A stretch of DNA of 64,000 nucleotides from Dryocola sp. LX212. Lineage in GTDB: Bacteria; Pseudomonadota; Gammaproteobacteria; Enterobacterales; Enterobacteriaceae. Below are positions 10,836-21,744 of this stretch, in pieces; positions within the stretch are counted from its first letter, which is position 1; each line of letters starts with the position of its first letter. Where the stretch lies: positions 1,612,001 to 1,676,000 of the forward strand of contig CP167917.1 of NCBI GenBank assembly GCA_041504365.1, written 5' to 3'. The notes under the pieces were generated by a model. That model was not told the origin of the DNA and made no database searches. It worked only from the letters and a program-made list of their open reading frames with translations. The position numbers and the translations under genes are program-made.

Positions 10836-11174
10836 TTAGTTTTTAGCCGTTACTCCGTAAGGGCAATTTTGCAATAAACAGTGCGGCCTTCTACAGCACT
10901 TCGTGATTAATGGGTCTTGATTGCCGGGACAATCCGTATTTGTTTTAAAAGATTCCCAAAGTTGCATTGTGAAAGGGAAGGCGTGGATGAATTCAATTTC
11001 GGTTATCCTGTCGTTGACAATGACTCCGAAGGGGCTGGTGGCAACGATATTTCCTTCCCGCAAAAAGTAATCACCCCGATACCATAAAATGAGCCTGAGA
11101 TTGCTAGTTGATATCTGAGCAAATGACGTCCCTGTTTTTGGGCATGCAAGAGTATGATTAATCTTCCACTCCAT
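10836..11174 (-). CDS. Hypothetical protein, orphan gene between pncB and pepN
   Basis: A 112-residue frame starting at an ATG (MEWKINHTLACPKTG); a TTG one codon upstream is the alternative start. No family is recognised. There is no signal peptide or clear membrane segment. The middle is rich in beta-type hydrophobic alternation (LRLILWYRGDYF), and the C-terminal 30 residues carry five cysteines, including CCRRPHCLLQNC. The gene is AT-richer than the core neighbours. A weak GAGA element precedes the start. It is absent from this position in E. coli, so it is either a lineage-specific gene or a fortuitous frame. Confidence 0.45.
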   Translation of the reverse strand: MEWKINHTLACPKTGTSFAQISTSNLRLILWYRGDYFLREGNIVATSPFGVIVNDRITEIEFIHAFPFTMQLWESFKTNTDCPGNQDPLITKCCRRPHCLLQNCPYGVTAKN

Positions 11175-11717
11175 CAAATTAATTTCTCAAAAATCATTAA
11201 TAAAATCAATCCATTTACCCCATGTCATTGACGGTAACACCTGACAAATATGTTTCCATGATTATTTAAAGTTATTTCTATTGCTTACTAAACTTTTGCT
11301 TGTTGAAGAAAGTTTACAATATAAGGTTGTTATTTATACGGGATTTTCTTGTGTCGCAAATTAAAAATAAACAGAAAGCATAATAGTTAAAAAATTGCTA
11401 TAAAGGCGGTTGGTTTACGTGCTGATTAAATATCAACCATCGATAACGATATATTTCCTGAGTGGGATTTGAACAGGGTGATAATTATTGACTGGCGCAA
11501 CCGTTGACGTTTAACAGCGGCAATCAAAATCGATCACATTCGTTCACCGCTACTTTTTTGCACTGGTTAAAACCTGGGCTGGTTGCCCATCGCGAAGATT
11601 ATTGTGAAGTAAATGGGCACATCCGAAGCGAGCGTCCTGTTCAACGTTAGTCTTAAGGCTTATTCTAAGGATCTTCCCTGATAACGTATTTGCCACAGAC
11701 GATGTATAAGGTTTTTT
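11175..11717. other. AT-rich region upstream of pepN
   Basis: These 543 bases are AT-rich, with no supported gene. The pepN promoter and leader should lie in the last 200 bases. The stretch 11210-11470 has low complexity and no recognisable element. Confidence 0.55.
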
Positions 11718-14330
11718 ATGACACAACAGCCACAAGCCAAATACCGCCACGACTACCGTGCGCCGGATTACACGATTAGTGACATCGATTTGACCTTTGA
11801 CCTGGATGCCGCAAAAACCCTGGTCACCGCCATCAGCAAAGTCAGCCGCCAGGGCGCTGCGGACGCCGCCTTACGCCTCGACGGCGGCGAACTGACGCTG
11901 GTCAGTATTCACGTCAACGACCAGGCCTGGGAAAATTATCGTCTGGAAGAGAGCACGCTGGTGCTTGAACAGCTGCCAGAGACCTTCACGCTGACTATCG
12001 TCAATGAAATCAGCCCGGCGACGAATACCGCGCTGGAAGGGCTGTATCAGTCCGGCGAAGCGCTTTGCACCCAGTGTGAAGCAGAAGGCTTCCGCCATAT
12101 TACCTGGTATCTGGACCGCCCGGACGTGCTCGCGCGCTTCACCACCAAACTGATTGCAGATAAAATCAAATATCCTTTTCTGCTTTCCAACGGCAACCGC
12201 ATTGCTGAAGGCGAGCTGGAAAATGGCCGCCACTGGGTACAGTGGCAGGATCCGTTCCCAAAACCTTGCTACCTGTTCGCGCTGGTAGCGGGTGATTTCG
12301 ACGTGCTGCGCGACAGCTACAAAACGCGTTCCGGCCGAGAAGTTGCGCTGGAGCTGTTTGTCGACCGTGGCAACCTGGATCGCGCCAGTTGGGCAATGAC
12401 CTCGCTGAAAGCCTCCATGAAGTGGGACGAAACCCGCTTTGGCCTCGAGTATGACCTCGACATCTATATGATTGTCGCCGTCGACTTCTTCAATATGGGC
12501 GCCATGGAGAACAAGGGCCTCAACGTCTTTAACTCCAAATACGTGCTGGCCCGCGCTGAAACCGCAACGGATAAAGACTATCTCGATATCGAACGCGTTA
12601 TCGGTCACGAATATTTCCACAACTGGACCGGCAACCGCGTGACCTGCCGCGACTGGTTCCAGCTGAGCCTGAAAGAGGGCCTGACCGTATTCCGCGACCA
12701 GGAGTTCAGCTCCGATCTGGGTTCACGCGCGGTTAACCGCATCCAGAACGTCCGCACCATGCGCGCGCTGCAGTTTGCCGAAGACGCAAGCCCGATGGCG
12801 CACCCGATTCGTCCGGACAAAGTCATTGAAATGAACAACTTCTACACCCTGACGGTGTATGAGAAAGGTTCAGAAGTGATTCGTATGCTGCACACGCTGC
12901 TGGGTGAAGAAAACTTCCAGAAAGGCATGCAGCTGTACTTTGAACGCCACGACGGCAGCGCTGCGACCTGCGACGATTTCGTGCAGGCGATGGAAGATGC
13001 TTCAAACGTAGACCTGTCCCATTTCCGCCGCTGGTACAGCCAGGCGGGCACGCCGGTTGTTTCCGTGCGTGACGACTACAACCCGGAAACCGAGCAGTAC
13101 ACCCTGACCATCAGCCAGATGACGCCACCTACGGCGGAGCAGCAGGAAAAACTGCCGCTGCATATTCCATTCGACATCGAACTGTATGACAACGAAGGCA
13201 AAGTCATTCCGCTACAGAAGGGCGGCCACCCCGTTCATCACGTGCTGAACGTGACGCAGGCTGAACAAACGTTTGTTTTTGATAACGTCTATTTCCAGCC
13301 GGTACCGTCCCTGCTGCGCGAGTTTTCAGCGCCGGTCAGGCTGGAATATAAATGGAGCGACCAGCAGCTGACGTTCCTGATGCGCCACGCTCGCAATGAT
13401 TTCTCCCGCTGGGACGCAGCACAAAGCCTGCTGGCAACCTATATCAAAATTAACGTCAACCGCAGCCAGCAGAAACAGCCGCTGTCGCTGCCGCTGCATG
13501 TAGCGGATGCGTTTCGTGCCATTCTGCTTGATGAGAAGATCGATCCGGCGCTGGCGGCAGAAATTCTGACGCTGCCGTCTCAGAACGAAATCGCCGAGCT
13601 GTTCCAGAAAATCGACCCAATCGCCATAGCGGAAGTGTACGAAGCCCTGACCCGCACGCTGGCGAGCGAACTGGCGGACGAGTTCCTGGCGATCTACAAC
13701 GCTAACAGGCTGGATGCGTATCGCGTTGAGCATGCTGATATTGGCAAACGCGCTCTGCGTAATACCTGCCTGCGCTTCCTGGCCTACGGTGAGACAGCGC
13801 TGGCCGAGCAGCTGGTGCGCGCCCACTATGAAAGGGCTGATAACATGACTGACGCCATTGCGGCACTTTCCGCAGCGTCGGCCGCTCAGCTGCCATGTCG
13901 TGAAGAGCTGATGGCGCAGTATGACGAGAAGTGGCATCAGGATGGACTGGTAATGGACAAGTGGTTCGTGCTGCAGGCGACCAGCCCGGCGGCAAATACG
14001 CTGGCGAAAGTGCGCGAGCTGCTTCATCACCGTTCATTCAGCCTCGGCAACCCGAACCGCATCCGTTCCCTGATTGGTGCATTTGCGGCGGGCAACCCGG
14101 CGGCATTCCATGCGGTTGATGGCAGCGGCTATCAGTTTATGGTGGAGATGCTCAGCGATCTGAACCGTCGTAACCCGCAGGTAGCGTCACGCCTGATCGA
14201 ACCGCTAATCCGTCTGAACCGTTACGATGCAAAACGTCAGGAGATGATGCGCGCGGCGCTCGAGCAGCTGAAAGGCCTGGAGAATTTGTCCGGCGATCTG
14301 TTCGAGAAAATCAGCAAGGCGCTGGCATAA
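11718..14330 (+). CDS. pepN: Aminopeptidase N
   Basis: An 870-residue cytoplasmic zinc aminopeptidase of the M1 family, with broad specificity for N-terminal residues, used in late protein degradation. The exopeptidase motif GAMEN begins at residue 261, and the zinc site HEYFH is at 297-301 with the third ligand Glu320 (HEXXH-x18-E). The C-terminal helical domain is complete. The length equals the E. coli enzyme. The start MTQQPQAKYRHDYR is conserved. The gene stands alone between the enlarged intergenic region and the convergent ssu operon. Confidence 0.98.
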   Translation: MTQQPQAKYRHDYRAPDYTISDIDLTFDLDAAKTLVTAISKVSRQGAADAALRLDGGELTLVSIHVNDQAWENYRLEESTLVLEQLPETFTLTIVNEISPATNTALEGLYQSGEALCTQCEAEGFRHITWYLDRPDVLARFTTKLIADKIKYPFLLSNGNRIAEGELENGRHWVQWQDPFPKPCYLFALVAGDFDVLRDSYKTRSGREVALELFVDRGNLDRASWAMTSLKASMKWDETRFGLEYDLDIYMIVAVDFFNMGAMENKGLNVFNSKYVLARAETATDKDYLDIERVIGHEYFHNWTGNRVTCRDWFQLSLKEGLTVFRDQEFSSDLGSRAVNRIQNVRTMRALQFAEDASPMAHPIRPDKVIEMNNFYTLTVYEKGSEVIRMLHTLLGEENFQKGMQLYFERHDGSAATCDDFVQAMEDASNVDLSHFRRWYSQAGTPVVSVRDDYNPETEQYTLTISQMTPPTAEQQEKLPLHIPFDIELYDNEGKVIPLQKGGHPVHHVLNVTQAEQTFVFDNVYFQPVPSLLREFSAPVRLEYKWSDQQLTFLMRHARNDFSRWDAAQSLLATYIKINVNRSQQKQPLSLPLHVADAFRAILLDEKIDPALAAEILTLPSQNEIAELFQKIDPIAIAEVYEALTRTLASELADEFLAIYNANRLDAYRVEHADIGKRALRNTCLRFLAYGETALAEQLVRAHYERADNMTDAIAALSAASAAQLPCREELMAQYDEKWHQDGLVMDKWFVLQATSPAANTLAKVRELLHHRSFSLGNPNRIRSLIGAFAAGNPAAFHAVDGSGYQFMVEMLSDLNRRNPQVASRLIEPLIRLNRYDAKRQEMMRAALEQLKGLENLSGDLFEKISKALA

Positions 14331-14345
14331 TATTTGTTGGCAGGT

Positions 14346-14411
14346 GGATGACGCTGACGCTTATCCACTCTACATTTGAATTACGTAGGTCGGGTAAGCG
14401 TAGCGTCATCC
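14346..14411. repeat. REP-like inverted repeat between pepN and ssuB
   Basis: Two imperfectly complementary arms of about 27 bases (beginning GGATGACGCTGACGC and ending GCGTAGCGTCATCC) flank a short loop between convergent genes. The core resembles enterobacterial REP/BIME units (GGTCGGGTAAGCG). It may act as a transcript 3' end for both pepN and ssuB. Confidence 0.65.
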
Positions 14412-14420
14412 GACATTAAG

Positions 14421-15191
14421 CTAACCGGTGCGCACCGAGCGCGCCGGTTCTTCTGTTTTTCGCTGCATGACCCTGTCCAGCACCTGCGACTCCAGCTCCG
14501 CCAGCTTCACCGATCCCAGACGGCGCGGCCTTGGCAAATCCACTGTTAGATCCAGACCAATCCTGCCATCCTCAATCAACAGCACCCGGTCGGCCATTGC
14601 CACGGCTTCGCTGACGTCGTGCGTTACCAGCAGCACGGTAAAGCCGTGTTCCTGCCAGAGCGAGACGATCAGCTCCTGCATCTCAATGCGCGTCAGGGCA
14701 TCAAGCGCGCCAAGCGGCTCGTCCAGCAGCAGCAGGCCGGGGCGATGGATCAACGCCCGTGCCAGAGCCACACGCTGTTTTTGACCTCCTGAAAGTGCGG
14801 CAGGCCACTCTTCAGCCCGGCTTTCCAGACCGACAGCTTCAAGCGCGCGAAATGCTGCGTCTCGCCAGTTCCCTTTCAGACCCAGTCCGACGTTATCAAT
14901 CACCGATTTCCAGGGCAGCAGGCGCGCGTCCTGGAACATCATACGAGTGTCGTCCTGACTTTCACGCAGGGGGACGTTGCCCGCCAGCAGCGATCCGGCA
15001 TTCGGGTTTTCAAGGCCTGCCAGCAGCCGCAGCAGCGTACTTTTGCCACCGCCGCTGCGCCCGACAACCGCAACAAACTGCCCGGCAGGAATATGCAATG
15101 CCAGCTCGTTCAGGATTGTTTTATCGCCGTAGCGTTTGGTCACGCCGTCGAGCAACAGAGGCGTACCCTGATTAATACGTGCGGTATTCAT
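14421..15191 (-). CDS. ssuB: Aliphatic sulfonate ABC transporter, ATP-binding subunit SsuB
   Basis: A 256-residue ATPase of the alkanesulfonate importer. Walker A is GRSGGGKST at residues 44-52. The signature [15 protein letters not shown] is followed by Walker [13 protein letters not shown], and the switch histidine lies in LVTHDVSEA. It is the last gene of ssuEADCB, and its start overlaps the end of ssuC by 4 bp (translational coupling). It powers uptake of alkanesulfonates delivered by SsuA through SsuC. Confidence 0.96.
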   Translation of the reverse strand: MNTARINQGTPLLLDGVTKRYGDKTILNELALHIPAGQFVAVVGRSGGGKSTLLRLLAGLENPNAGSLLAGNVPLRESQDDTRMMFQDARLLPWKSVIDNVGLGLKGNWRDAAFRALEAVGLESRAEEWPAALSGGQKQRVALARALIHRPGLLLLDEPLGALDALTRIEMQELIVSLWQEHGFTVLLVTHDVSEAVAMADRVLLIEDGRIGLDLTVDLPRPRRLGSVKLAELESQVLDRVMQRKTEEPARSVRTG

Positions 15192-15979
15192 ATGCTTTCC
15201 TCTTTGATCTGGTAGGCCGGATGCCAGCGCAGCCAGACGCGTTCCAGCAGCTGTGCGCTGACGTCAGCCAGTTTGCCGAGCAGGGCGTAAAGAATAATGG
15301 CAACCACCACCACGTCCGTTTGCAGGAATTCACGGGCGTTCATCGCCAGGTAGCCGATGCCGGAGTTCGCAGAGATCGTTTCCGCCACTATCAGCGTCAG
15401 CCACATCAGGCCGAGGGCGAAGCGCACCCCAACCATGATCGAGGGCAGGGCGCCGGGCAGGATCACCTGGGCGAACAGGCTAAATCCGGAAAGACCGTAG
15501 CTGCGGGCCATCTCCAGCAGCCCCTGGTCGATATTTTTGATGCCATGCCAGGTGTTGATGTAAATCGGAAACAGCGTGCCGAGCGCCACGAGGAAGATCT
15601 TCGCGCTTTCGTCGATCCCGAACCACAGGATCACTAGGGGGATCAGCGCCAGGTGCGGCACGTTACGCAGCATCTGAATTGACGTATCCAGCAGGCGTTC
15701 GCCCCAGCGGGACAGGCCGCTGATCAGGCCCAGGATCAGCCCTAAGGATCCGCCGATGCTGAAGCCGATCGCGGCGCGCCACGAACTTATCGCCAGATGC
15801 TGCCACAGCTCACCGCTGGAAGAGAGGCTCCAGAACGCAATCACCACGCCCTCCGGTGAGGGCAGGATGCGTGTAGACAGCCAGCCGGTCACGGATGCCA
15901 GCTGCCAGACAACCACAATCACCACCGGCAGCGCCCACGGGGCGAGACGATGCAAGAGTTTACGGGTGCTGTTGGTCAT
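15188..15979 (-). CDS. ssuC: Aliphatic sulfonate ABC transporter, permease SsuC
   Basis: A 263-residue inner-membrane permease of the binding-protein-dependent transport family. About six hydrophobic segments are visible, beginning with [13 protein letters not shown]. The cytoplasmic EAA-type loop ([20 protein letters not shown]) contacts the ATPase SsuB. It lies 9 bp after ssuD and overlaps ssuB by 4 bp. The assignment follows from position in a complete ssu operon as well as sequence. Confidence 0.96.
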   Translation of the reverse strand: MTNSTRKLLHRLAPWALPVVIVVVWQLASVTGWLSTRILPSPEGVVIAFWSLSSSGELWQHLAISSWRAAIGFSIGGSLGLILGLISGLSRWGERLLDTSIQMLRNVPHLALIPLVILWFGIDESAKIFLVALGTLFPIYINTWHGIKNIDQGLLEMARSYGLSGFSLFAQVILPGALPSIMVGVRFALGLMWLTLIVAETISANSGIGYLAMNAREFLQTDVVVVAIILYALLGKLADVSAQLLERVWLRWHPAYQIKEESI

Positions 15980-15988
15980 GGGAGCTCC

Positions 15989-17134
15989 TTAACTTTGCGC
16001 CACTTTGCGGGGAATAAAGTCGTTGGCGACGACTTCGCCTTTCTCGCGGTGCTGGCGCGGCTGCGGGATCTCGGGAATAGCGACGTCCAGGTGGGGGAAA
16101 AGCAGTTCGCCCACGCGATACGCCTCTTCCAGATGCGGATAGCCGGAGAAGATAAAGCTGTCGATACCCAGCGCGGCGTACTCGTTGATACGGGCGGCAA
16201 CGGTTGGTCCATCGCCGACCAGCGCCGTTCCGGCACCGCCACGCACCAGGCCAACGCCCGCCCACAGGTTAGGGCTGATTTCAAGATTGTCACGCTTGCC
16301 GCCGTGAAGGGCTGCCATACGATGCTGGCCGACTGAGTCGGTACGCGCAAACGCAGCCTGAGCTTTGGCGATGGTGGCATCGTCGAGCTGGGAGATTAGC
16401 CGGTCTGCTGCCTGCCAGGCTTCTTCATTGGTTTCACGCACAATCACGTGCAGGCGGATCCCGAACCGCACCGTGCGGCCGAGCGCAGCTGCTTTGGCGC
16501 GCACCTGCTCGATTTTCTCTTTCACCAGGTGCGGCGGCTCGCCCCATGTCAGGTAAAGATCAACTTGCTCTGCCGCCAGATCCTGTGCCACATCCGACGA
16601 ACCGCCGAAGTAAAGGGGCGGGCGCGGCTGCTGCACCGGCGGGAAGAGCAACTTCGCTCCTTGCACCTGAATATGTTTACCTTCGTAATCGACCGTTTCG
16701 CCTTCCAGCACGCGACGCCAGACGTGGGTAAACTCTGCCGAGGCCTCGTAACGTTCGGTATGGTCAAGGAACACACCGTCGCCCGCCAGCTCCTCAGGGT
16801 CGCTTCCCGTGACCAGGTTAAACAGCACGCGGCCATTGGAAAGCCTGTCCAGGGTCGCGGCCTGGCGGGCTGCAACCGTAGGGGAAACGACGCTCGGGCG
16901 TAGCGCCACAAGGAACTTCAGCCGCTGGGTAACGGGGATCATGGAGGCGGCCACGAGCCAGGCATCTTCACACGAGCGGCCCGTCGGGATCAGCACGCCG
17001 GTAAAACCAATTCTGTCTGCCGCCTGCGCTATCTGCTGTAGGTAACCGTGGTCGGTGGCGCGGGCGGCATCGTTGCTGCCTAAATAGTGCCCGTCGCCGT
17101 GGGTAGGTAAGAACCAGAAGAGGTTGAGGCTCAT
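15989..17134 (-). CDS. ssuD: FMNH2-dependent alkanesulfonate monooxygenase SsuD
   Basis: A 381-residue luciferase-like (TIM barrel) flavin monooxygenase. It uses FMNH2 from SsuE and O2 to split C1-and-longer alkanesulfonates into an aldehyde and sulfite, which feeds cysteine synthesis. The N-terminus [19 protein letters not shown] is the family signature, and [17 protein letters not shown] and [12 protein letters not shown] are conserved. The start overlaps the end of ssuA by 4 bp. Length and order match E. coli. Confidence 0.97.
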   Translation of the reverse strand: MSLNLFWFLPTHGDGHYLGSNDAARATDHGYLQQIAQAADRIGFTGVLIPTGRSCEDAWLVAASMIPVTQRLKFLVALRPSVVSPTVAARQAATLDRLSNGRVLFNLVTGSDPEELAGDGVFLDHTERYEASAEFTHVWRRVLEGETVDYEGKHIQVQGAKLLFPPVQQPRPPLYFGGSSDVAQDLAAEQVDLYLTWGEPPHLVKEKIEQVRAKAAALGRTVRFGIRLHVIVRETNEEAWQAADRLISQLDDATIAKAQAAFARTDSVGQHRMAALHGGKRDNLEISPNLWAGVGLVRGGAGTALVGDGPTVAARINEYAALGIDSFIFSGYPHLEEAYRVGELLFPHLDVAIPEIPQPRQHREKGEVVANDFIPRKVAQS

Positions 17135-18108
17135 GATTTATCTCCTTTTGCGGTGCCGGTCGGCTGCCAGATGCGGGTGCGAATATCGACTTTTTTCGGC
17201 ACTAAGTGGTTGTCGTAGAAAAGATCGGCGGTCTTCTGCTGCTTTTCTGCGGTTTCTGCGCTGACCGGGGTGATGTCGGTCGGCGGACGATGGTCAAAAT
17301 AGGTGGCGATCACCGGCTCCGGCAGGCCCATGGTCCTGGCAAGTAAGGTCACGCTTTCCGCGCGCTGCGTTCGGGTGAGATCGTCGGCATCGCTGAACGT
17401 TTTCAGCACGCCTTGCAGAAACTCTCCGTTCTTTTCGGCGTAAGGACGCGAAGCAAGATAGAACGATCCTGTCTGATTAAGTTCGCTGCCGTCTGTCAGA
17501 ACACGCACGCCGCCGTTCAGCAGCGCCGCAGAGTAGTAGGGGTCCCAGATAGCCCAGGCATCAACATTACCCTGCTGGAACGCGGCGCGGGCGTCGGCAG
17601 GCGACAGATAAGCAGGCTGGATATCAGTAAATTTAAGCCCGGCTTTCTGCAGGGCGCGCAGGACCAGGTTGTGTGAGCTGGAACCTTTCTGGAAGGCAAC
17701 TTTATGCCCTTTAAGATCGGCAACGGTTTTCAGCGGGCTGTTCTCCGGAACCAGAATCACTTCGGCTTTCGGCTTGGCGGGTTCGGAACCTACGTACACT
17801 AAATCCGCCCCGGCGGCCTGGGCAAAGATCGGCGGAATATCCCCGGTGCTGCCCAAATCGACGCTGCCCACGTTCAGGGCCTCCAGCAATTGCGGTCCCG
17901 CCGGAAATTCGATCCACGAGAATTTAGTCTGTGGATAGCGCTGCTCCAAAAACTGATGGCTTTTCGCCAGTACCATGCTGACCGACCCTTTCTGATAGCC
18001 AATACGCAGCTGGTCGGGCGCTGACGGCGCGGCGCTGACCGTTCCGCTCAGGCTGAGCAATCCAGCGAAGGCTAACCAGGGGGCATTTCGTTTGAGCAGA
18101 TTAAACAT
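17131..18108 (-). CDS. ssuA: Aliphatic sulfonate-binding periplasmic protein SsuA
   Basis: A 325-residue solute-binding protein for alkanesulfonates. The start [14 protein letters not shown] is preceded by AAGGAG at the right spacing. The frame is open for 52 more codons, but those lie inside ssuE and are not part of this protein. The signal peptide runs to about residue 26 (GTVSA). Mature features include [18 protein letters not shown] and [13 protein letters not shown], typical of SsuA/TauA-like proteins. It overlaps ssuE by 8 bp. Confidence 0.95.
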   Translation of the reverse strand: MFNLLKRNAPWLAFAGLLSLSGTVSAAPSAPDQLRIGYQKGSVSMVLAKSHQFLEQRYPQTKFSWIEFPAGPQLLEALNVGSVDLGSTGDIPPIFAQAAGADLVYVGSEPAKPKAEVILVPENSPLKTVADLKGHKVAFQKGSSSHNLVLRALQKAGLKFTDIQPAYLSPADARAAFQQGNVDAWAIWDPYYSAALLNGGVRVLTDGSELNQTGSFYLASRPYAEKNGEFLQGVLKTFSDADDLTRTQRAESVTLLARTMGLPEPVIATYFDHRPPTDITPVSAETAEKQQKTADLFYDNHLVPKKVDIRTRIWQPTGTAKGDKS

Positions 18109-18676
18109 AGGCGGCTCCTTGCTGAATAAAAGGTGAGGCGACGGAGAAGTCCCTGCGGTGCAGGGCCTGCCAGAAGGTTTCCAGCGCCGTATCCAGCCGC
18201 TGTTGCAGATTCGGGGTAAAGGCGGGCTTGTGCTGGTAGTCGGCAATCTGGCTATCGTCGGCAAACACGCCGTGCAGGATCTCCTGAGCCTTCAGCGCGT
18301 TGAGCACGGGTTTCAGAGCGTAATCCACCGCCAGCATATGGGCGACGGTGCCGCCGGTAGCCAGCGGCAGGACTATTTTCTTCTCCAGCGCACGTTCAGG
18401 CAGCAGGTCGAGCAGCGTTTTTAACGCTCCGGCAAAGGAAGCCTTATAGACGGGCGTAGCGATGATCAGGCCGTCCGCGCCCTCCAGCTGTTCAACCAGC
18501 GTTTTCAGAGCCGGGCTGTCAAAGCGGGCATAGAGAAGATCTTCCGGCGCAAAATTTTGCAGATGCCAGTGGCACACCTCAATATCCAGCGCGCTGAGTT
18601 TTTCACGAGCGTATTCCAGCAGCGCGCTGGAGCGGGACGGAAAGCGCGGGCTTCCGGCGAGAGTAATCACACGCAT
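18101..18676 (-). CDS. ssuE: NAD(P)H-dependent FMN reductase SsuE
   Basis: A 191-residue flavodoxin-fold reductase that supplies FMNH2 to SsuD. The N-terminal flavin phosphate loop GSPRFPSRS (residues 8-16) and [14 protein letters not shown] are family features. It is the first gene of ssuEADCB. The upstream region before pyrD is the likely site of sulfur-starvation control (Cbl in E. coli), but no operator was identified. Start and length match relatives. Confidence 0.96.
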   Translation of the reverse strand: MRVITLAGSPRFPSRSSALLEYAREKLSALDIEVCHWHLQNFAPEDLLYARFDSPALKTLVEQLEGADGLIIATPVYKASFAGALKTLLDLLPERALEKKIVLPLATGGTVAHMLAVDYALKPVLNALKAQEILHGVFADDSQIADYQHKPAFTPNLQQRLDTALETFWQALHRRDFSVASPFIQQGAAYV

Positions 18677-18813
18677 CTTAGCTCCTTATAACCTTTTGTT
18701 TGCTTACTGTTAACTTTGATAACAATTGGAAGGATAGTGGCAGAGGCGCGTTATTCATTTAAATGATTTATCTGGTTAACAATTGCTAAAAAACGCATAA
18801 GAAGTGGAGGGAA

Positions 18814-18829
18814 GAGAAAACGATTGCGT
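18814..18829. promoter_or_regulatory. Putative PurR operator upstream of pyrD
   Basis: Read on the minus strand, the 16 bases ACGCAATCGTTTTCTC match the PurR consensus (ANGCAANCGNTTNCNT) at all but the last fixed position. E. coli pyrD is a known PurR target. Regulation here is inferred. Confidence 0.65.
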
Positions 18830-18845
18830 GGATTCGGGCTTTTTT

Positions 18846-18923
18846 GTTGCAGGTCAATTCCATTCATCAGCGTAATCGATAATAATACGGCCCCGGTTTG
18901 CACACCGGAATCCAGGAGAGTTC
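18846..18923 (+). promoter_or_regulatory. pyrD promoter and pyrimidine-responsive leader
   Basis: A TTGCAG-like -35 and a GATAAT-like -10 precede the C-rich start region CGGCCCCGG. A short hairpin (CCGGT 18893-18897 / ACCGG 18904-18908) precedes the SD AGGAG. This is the arrangement known for E. coli and Salmonella pyrD and pyrC. There, nucleotide-dependent choice of start site decides whether the hairpin forms and limits translation. Confidence 0.65.
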
Positions 18924-19934
18924 ATGTACTACCCCTTCGTTCGTAAAGCCCTATTCACGCTCGACCCAGAGCGCGCTCATGAAGTGACATTTCAGCAATT
19001 ACGTCGTGTAACAGGTACCCCGCTTGAATGGCTGGTGCGTCAAAACGTGCCGTCTAAGCCGGTAACCTGTATGGGGCTGACTTTCAAGAACCCGCTTGGT
19101 TTAGCCGCGGGGCTGGATAAAAACGGGGAATGCATTGACGCCTTTGGCGCGATGGGCTTTGGTTCCATTGAGATTGGTACCGTTACGCCTCGCCCGCAGC
19201 CGGGCAATGACAAGCCGCGCATCTTTCGTCTGGTAGAAGCCGAGGGGCTTATCAACCGCATGGGCTTTAATAACCTGGGCGTTGATAACCTGGTCGAGAA
19301 CGTTAAAAAGGCCCACTTCGACGGCGTGCTCGGGATCAATATCGGTAAGAATAAAGACACTCCGGTGGAACAGGGGAAAGATGATTATTTGATCTGCATG
19401 GATAAAATTTATCCGTATGCCGGTTATATTGCGATCAATATCTCTTCTCCGAATACTCCGGGATTACGTTCACTGCAATACGGTGAAGCGTTAGACGATC
19501 TTCTTGGCGCGATCAAAATTAAGCAGCAGGCGCTCCAGGAATTGCATCATAAATATGTTCCGATCGCCGTTAAGATCGCCCCGGATCTTTCTGAGGAAGA
19601 GTTGATCCAGGTAGCCGACAGTCTGGTTCGCCATAATATCGATGGGGTCATTGCGACCAATACAACTTTAGACCGTAGCCTTGTGCAGGGCATGGAGCAT
19701 TGCGACGAAACGGGGGGCCTGAGCGGTCGTCCGGTGCAACTTAAAAGCACGGAAATTATTCGACGTCTGTCGCAAGAATTAAATGGCCGCTTACCCATTA
19801 TTGGCGTCGGGGGCATTGATTCGGTGATTGCCGCGCGTGAAAAAATGGCGGCGGGTGCCTCACTTATTCAGATTTATTCCGGTTTCATATTTAAAGGCCC
19901 GCCGCTGATTAAAGAAATCCTTAACCACCTGTAA
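18924..19934 (+). CDS. pyrD: Dihydroorotate dehydrogenase (quinone), class 2
   Basis: A 336-residue membrane-associated FMN enzyme that oxidises dihydroorotate to orotate with quinone as acceptor, the fourth step of pyrimidine synthesis. The N-terminal amphipathic extension ([19 protein letters not shown]) of class 2 enzymes is present. The catalytic base is Ser175 in [11 protein letters not shown], and FMN-binding segments [11 protein letters not shown] and GVGGIDS are seen. The length equals E. coli PyrD. It has its own promoter and terminator. Confidence 0.98.
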   Translation: MYYPFVRKALFTLDPERAHEVTFQQLRRVTGTPLEWLVRQNVPSKPVTCMGLTFKNPLGLAAGLDKNGECIDAFGAMGFGSIEIGTVTPRPQPGNDKPRIFRLVEAEGLINRMGFNNLGVDNLVENVKKAHFDGVLGINIGKNKDTPVEQGKDDYLICMDKIYPYAGYIAINISSPNTPGLRSLQYGEALDDLLGAIKIKQQALQELHHKYVPIAVKIAPDLSEEELIQVADSLVRHNIDGVIATNTTLDRSLVQGMEHCDETGGLSGRPVQLKSTEIIRRLSQELNGRLPIIGVGGIDSVIAAREKMAAGASLIQIYSGFIFKGPPLIKEILNHL

Positions 19935-19944
19935 GGGATTTAGG

Positions 19945-19981
19945 ACAACCGGGGCTTTATTTTCCGCCCTGGTTGTTTTAT
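19945..19981 (+). terminator. Terminator after pyrD
   Basis: A ten-base stem with one mismatch (CAACCGGGGC / GCCCTGGTTG) is followed by TTTTATATT. Confidence 0.7.
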
Positions 19982-20092
19982 ATTCCGTGGGTGTTGCTTA
20001 ATTATACATATTAGTCTTTTATTATAGGGCTGTTAATCAGGCGGCGATAAGGATGTTTTAAGTTTGCGGAAAAGACAAAAGGGTAAGTCATT

Positions 20093-20635
20093 ATGCGGAT
20101 AAAACCGGACGATAACTGGCGTTGGTATTTCGATGAAGAGCACGATCGTATGATGCTCGATTTGGCCAATGGTATGATTTTCCGCTCTCGTTTCCCGCGC
20201 AAGATGCTAACCCCGGATGCCTTTGAAAATGCAGGCTTTTGCGTAGATGATGCGGCGCTGTTTTTCTCCTTTGATGAGAAATGCCGCGATCTGGATGTCA
20301 GCAACGAGCAGCGTGCCGAACTGGTTTTAAATGCGCTGGTGGCTATTCGCTACCTTAAACCCCAGATGCCAAAAAGCTGGCACTTTGTCTCCCATGGAGA
20401 GTGCTGGCAGCCGTTACCCGGCGATGCAGCCTGCGTCTGGGTGAGCGAAGATATGCAGCAGGTGAATCTGTTGGTCGTTGAAACCGGCGATAACGCCGCG
20501 CTGTGTCTGCTGGCCCAGCCCGGTCTACAGCTTGCCGGGCGTACCATGCAGCTTGGTGATGCTATCAAAGTGATGAATGACAGACTAAGGCCCCTGCCGC
20601 CCGGCAACAGCCTCAGTCTTGACCAGGCCGTTTAA
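20093..20635 (+). CDS. zapC: Cell division protein ZapC
   Basis: A 180-residue cytoplasmic FtsZ-associated protein that promotes Z-ring bundling. The whole chain follows E. coli ZapC (YcbW), from [19 protein letters not shown] to the C-terminal LDQAV, and the length is identical. Catalytic motifs are not expected. The gene converges on ycbX, and the two stop codons overlap by 4 bases (20632-20635), an extremely compact arrangement with no room for a terminator between them. Confidence 0.95.
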   Translation: MRIKPDDNWRWYFDEEHDRMMLDLANGMIFRSRFPRKMLTPDAFENAGFCVDDAALFFSFDEKCRDLDVSNEQRAELVLNALVAIRYLKPQMPKSWHFVSHGECWQPLPGDAACVWVSEDMQQVNLLVVETGDNAALCLLAQPGLQLAGRTMQLGDAIKVMNDRLRPLPPGNSLSLDQAV

Positions 20636-21744
20636 ACCTTTTCCAGCTTCACATCTCCATCCGGTACGCAGCTACAGCATAGAATAGTGCCGTCTTCCCC
20701 GGTGGCCGTTTTCTTCAGCGCTTTTACTTCACCTTCCACTAAGCGAATCCGGCAGCTCCCGCAAATGCCTGCCCGGCAGGAATAGGGAATACGGATGCCC
20801 TGTAGTTCCAGCTGCTCAAGCAAAATCTGTTGGTTGTTGCCGCGGAAGCTTTGCCCCTGCCAGCCAATTGTCACCCTGCTTTCCTGCTGCTCGAACGGTT
20901 CACTCTCTTCGTCTACTGCGCCTGCGCCATACACCCTGGCCGGCTTGCTTGCCAGTACTTCCAGCTCATCGCCGACGCGAATAATTCCGCTGCTGCGGGC
21001 GATGAGGTTCTGGCCAAAATCAACGTCGCCGTTATCCTGGGCGGTGCGGAAGCTTTGCAGCGTCCTGAGCGGTTCGCCGCTCGGATGCCTGCGGCCGCGA
21101 TCCGGGCTTACGGTGGTAAAAATGCAGCGACTGCACGGCTTGGCAACGTCAAAGGTAACGCCTCCGATGCGCACCACCTGCCAGCTATCTTCGGCCCACG
21201 CCTCGGCACCTGTGACCACCAGATTGGGGCGGAACTGGATCATTTTGACGCTGGCCGGACAGCGGTTTTGCAGGTCGCGCAGCGAAGCTTCGTTGGTTAA
21301 CAGGAAAGGAAAGCCATCGGCAAAAGAGAGCGGGACCTCTTCGAAGCGTTTAACACGGCGCGTTGGCTCTTCGCCCACCCAACGCAGCTGTACCGGGCGT
21401 GAGAAAAAGCCGCTGAGCCAGCTATTAATATCTTCCGGGGCGATAAGCGCGGTGAAGTGATTACCCCACACTTCTGTTGCGGCAGGAGTAGGCAGGAAGT
21501 CAGCAAAGCGGATCGCCGCCGAGCTGCCGTCCGGCGCGCTGAGGTAAAGTCCATCATGCTGAATGGCCGGCGTAAACAGCACCATTTGCGGATACTGACG
21601 TGCCGTAATAAAGGTGCCATCCGGTTCGGTGATCATAAATATACGATCAAAGGCCAGACCGCTGGTGGCCAACTGCGCGTGAGACAGGGCCAGCCCGCGC
21701 ATGGATTTAACCGGATGAATATAGAGTTGGGATAAGCTAATCAC
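20632..21744 (-). CDS. ycbX: MOSC/2Fe-2S protein YcbX
   Basis: A 370-residue protein with an N-terminal MOSC beta-barrel and a C-terminal plant-type 2Fe-2S ferredoxin domain (CRAGICGSC, then a terminal Cys pair in ILCCSC). In E. coli, YcbX and YiiM reduce N-hydroxylated bases such as 6-hydroxylaminopurine with a molybdenum cofactor and reductase CysJ. The start chosen is GTG at 21744, because GGAGG lies at ideal spacing just before it and the resulting length fits the family (369 in E. coli). An upstream in-frame ATG at 21756 overlaps that Shine-Dalgarno sequence and is unlikely. MOSC Cys is seen in [13 protein letters not shown]. Confidence 0.93.
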   Translation of the reverse strand: MISLSQLYIHPVKSMRGLALSHAQLATSGLAFDRIFMITEPDGTFITARQYPQMVLFTPAIQHDGLYLSAPDGSSAAIRFADFLPTPAATEVWGNHFTALIAPEDINSWLSGFFSRPVQLRWVGEEPTRRVKRFEEVPLSFADGFPFLLTNEASLRDLQNRCPASVKMIQFRPNLVVTGAEAWAEDSWQVVRIGGVTFDVAKPCSRCIFTTVSPDRGRRHPSGEPLRTLQSFRTAQDNGDVDFGQNLIARSSGIIRVGDELEVLASKPARVYGAGAVDEESEPFEQQESRVTIGWQGQSFRGNNQQILLEQLELQGIRIPYSCRAGICGSCRIRLVEGEVKALKKTATGEDGTILCCSCVPDGDVKLEKV

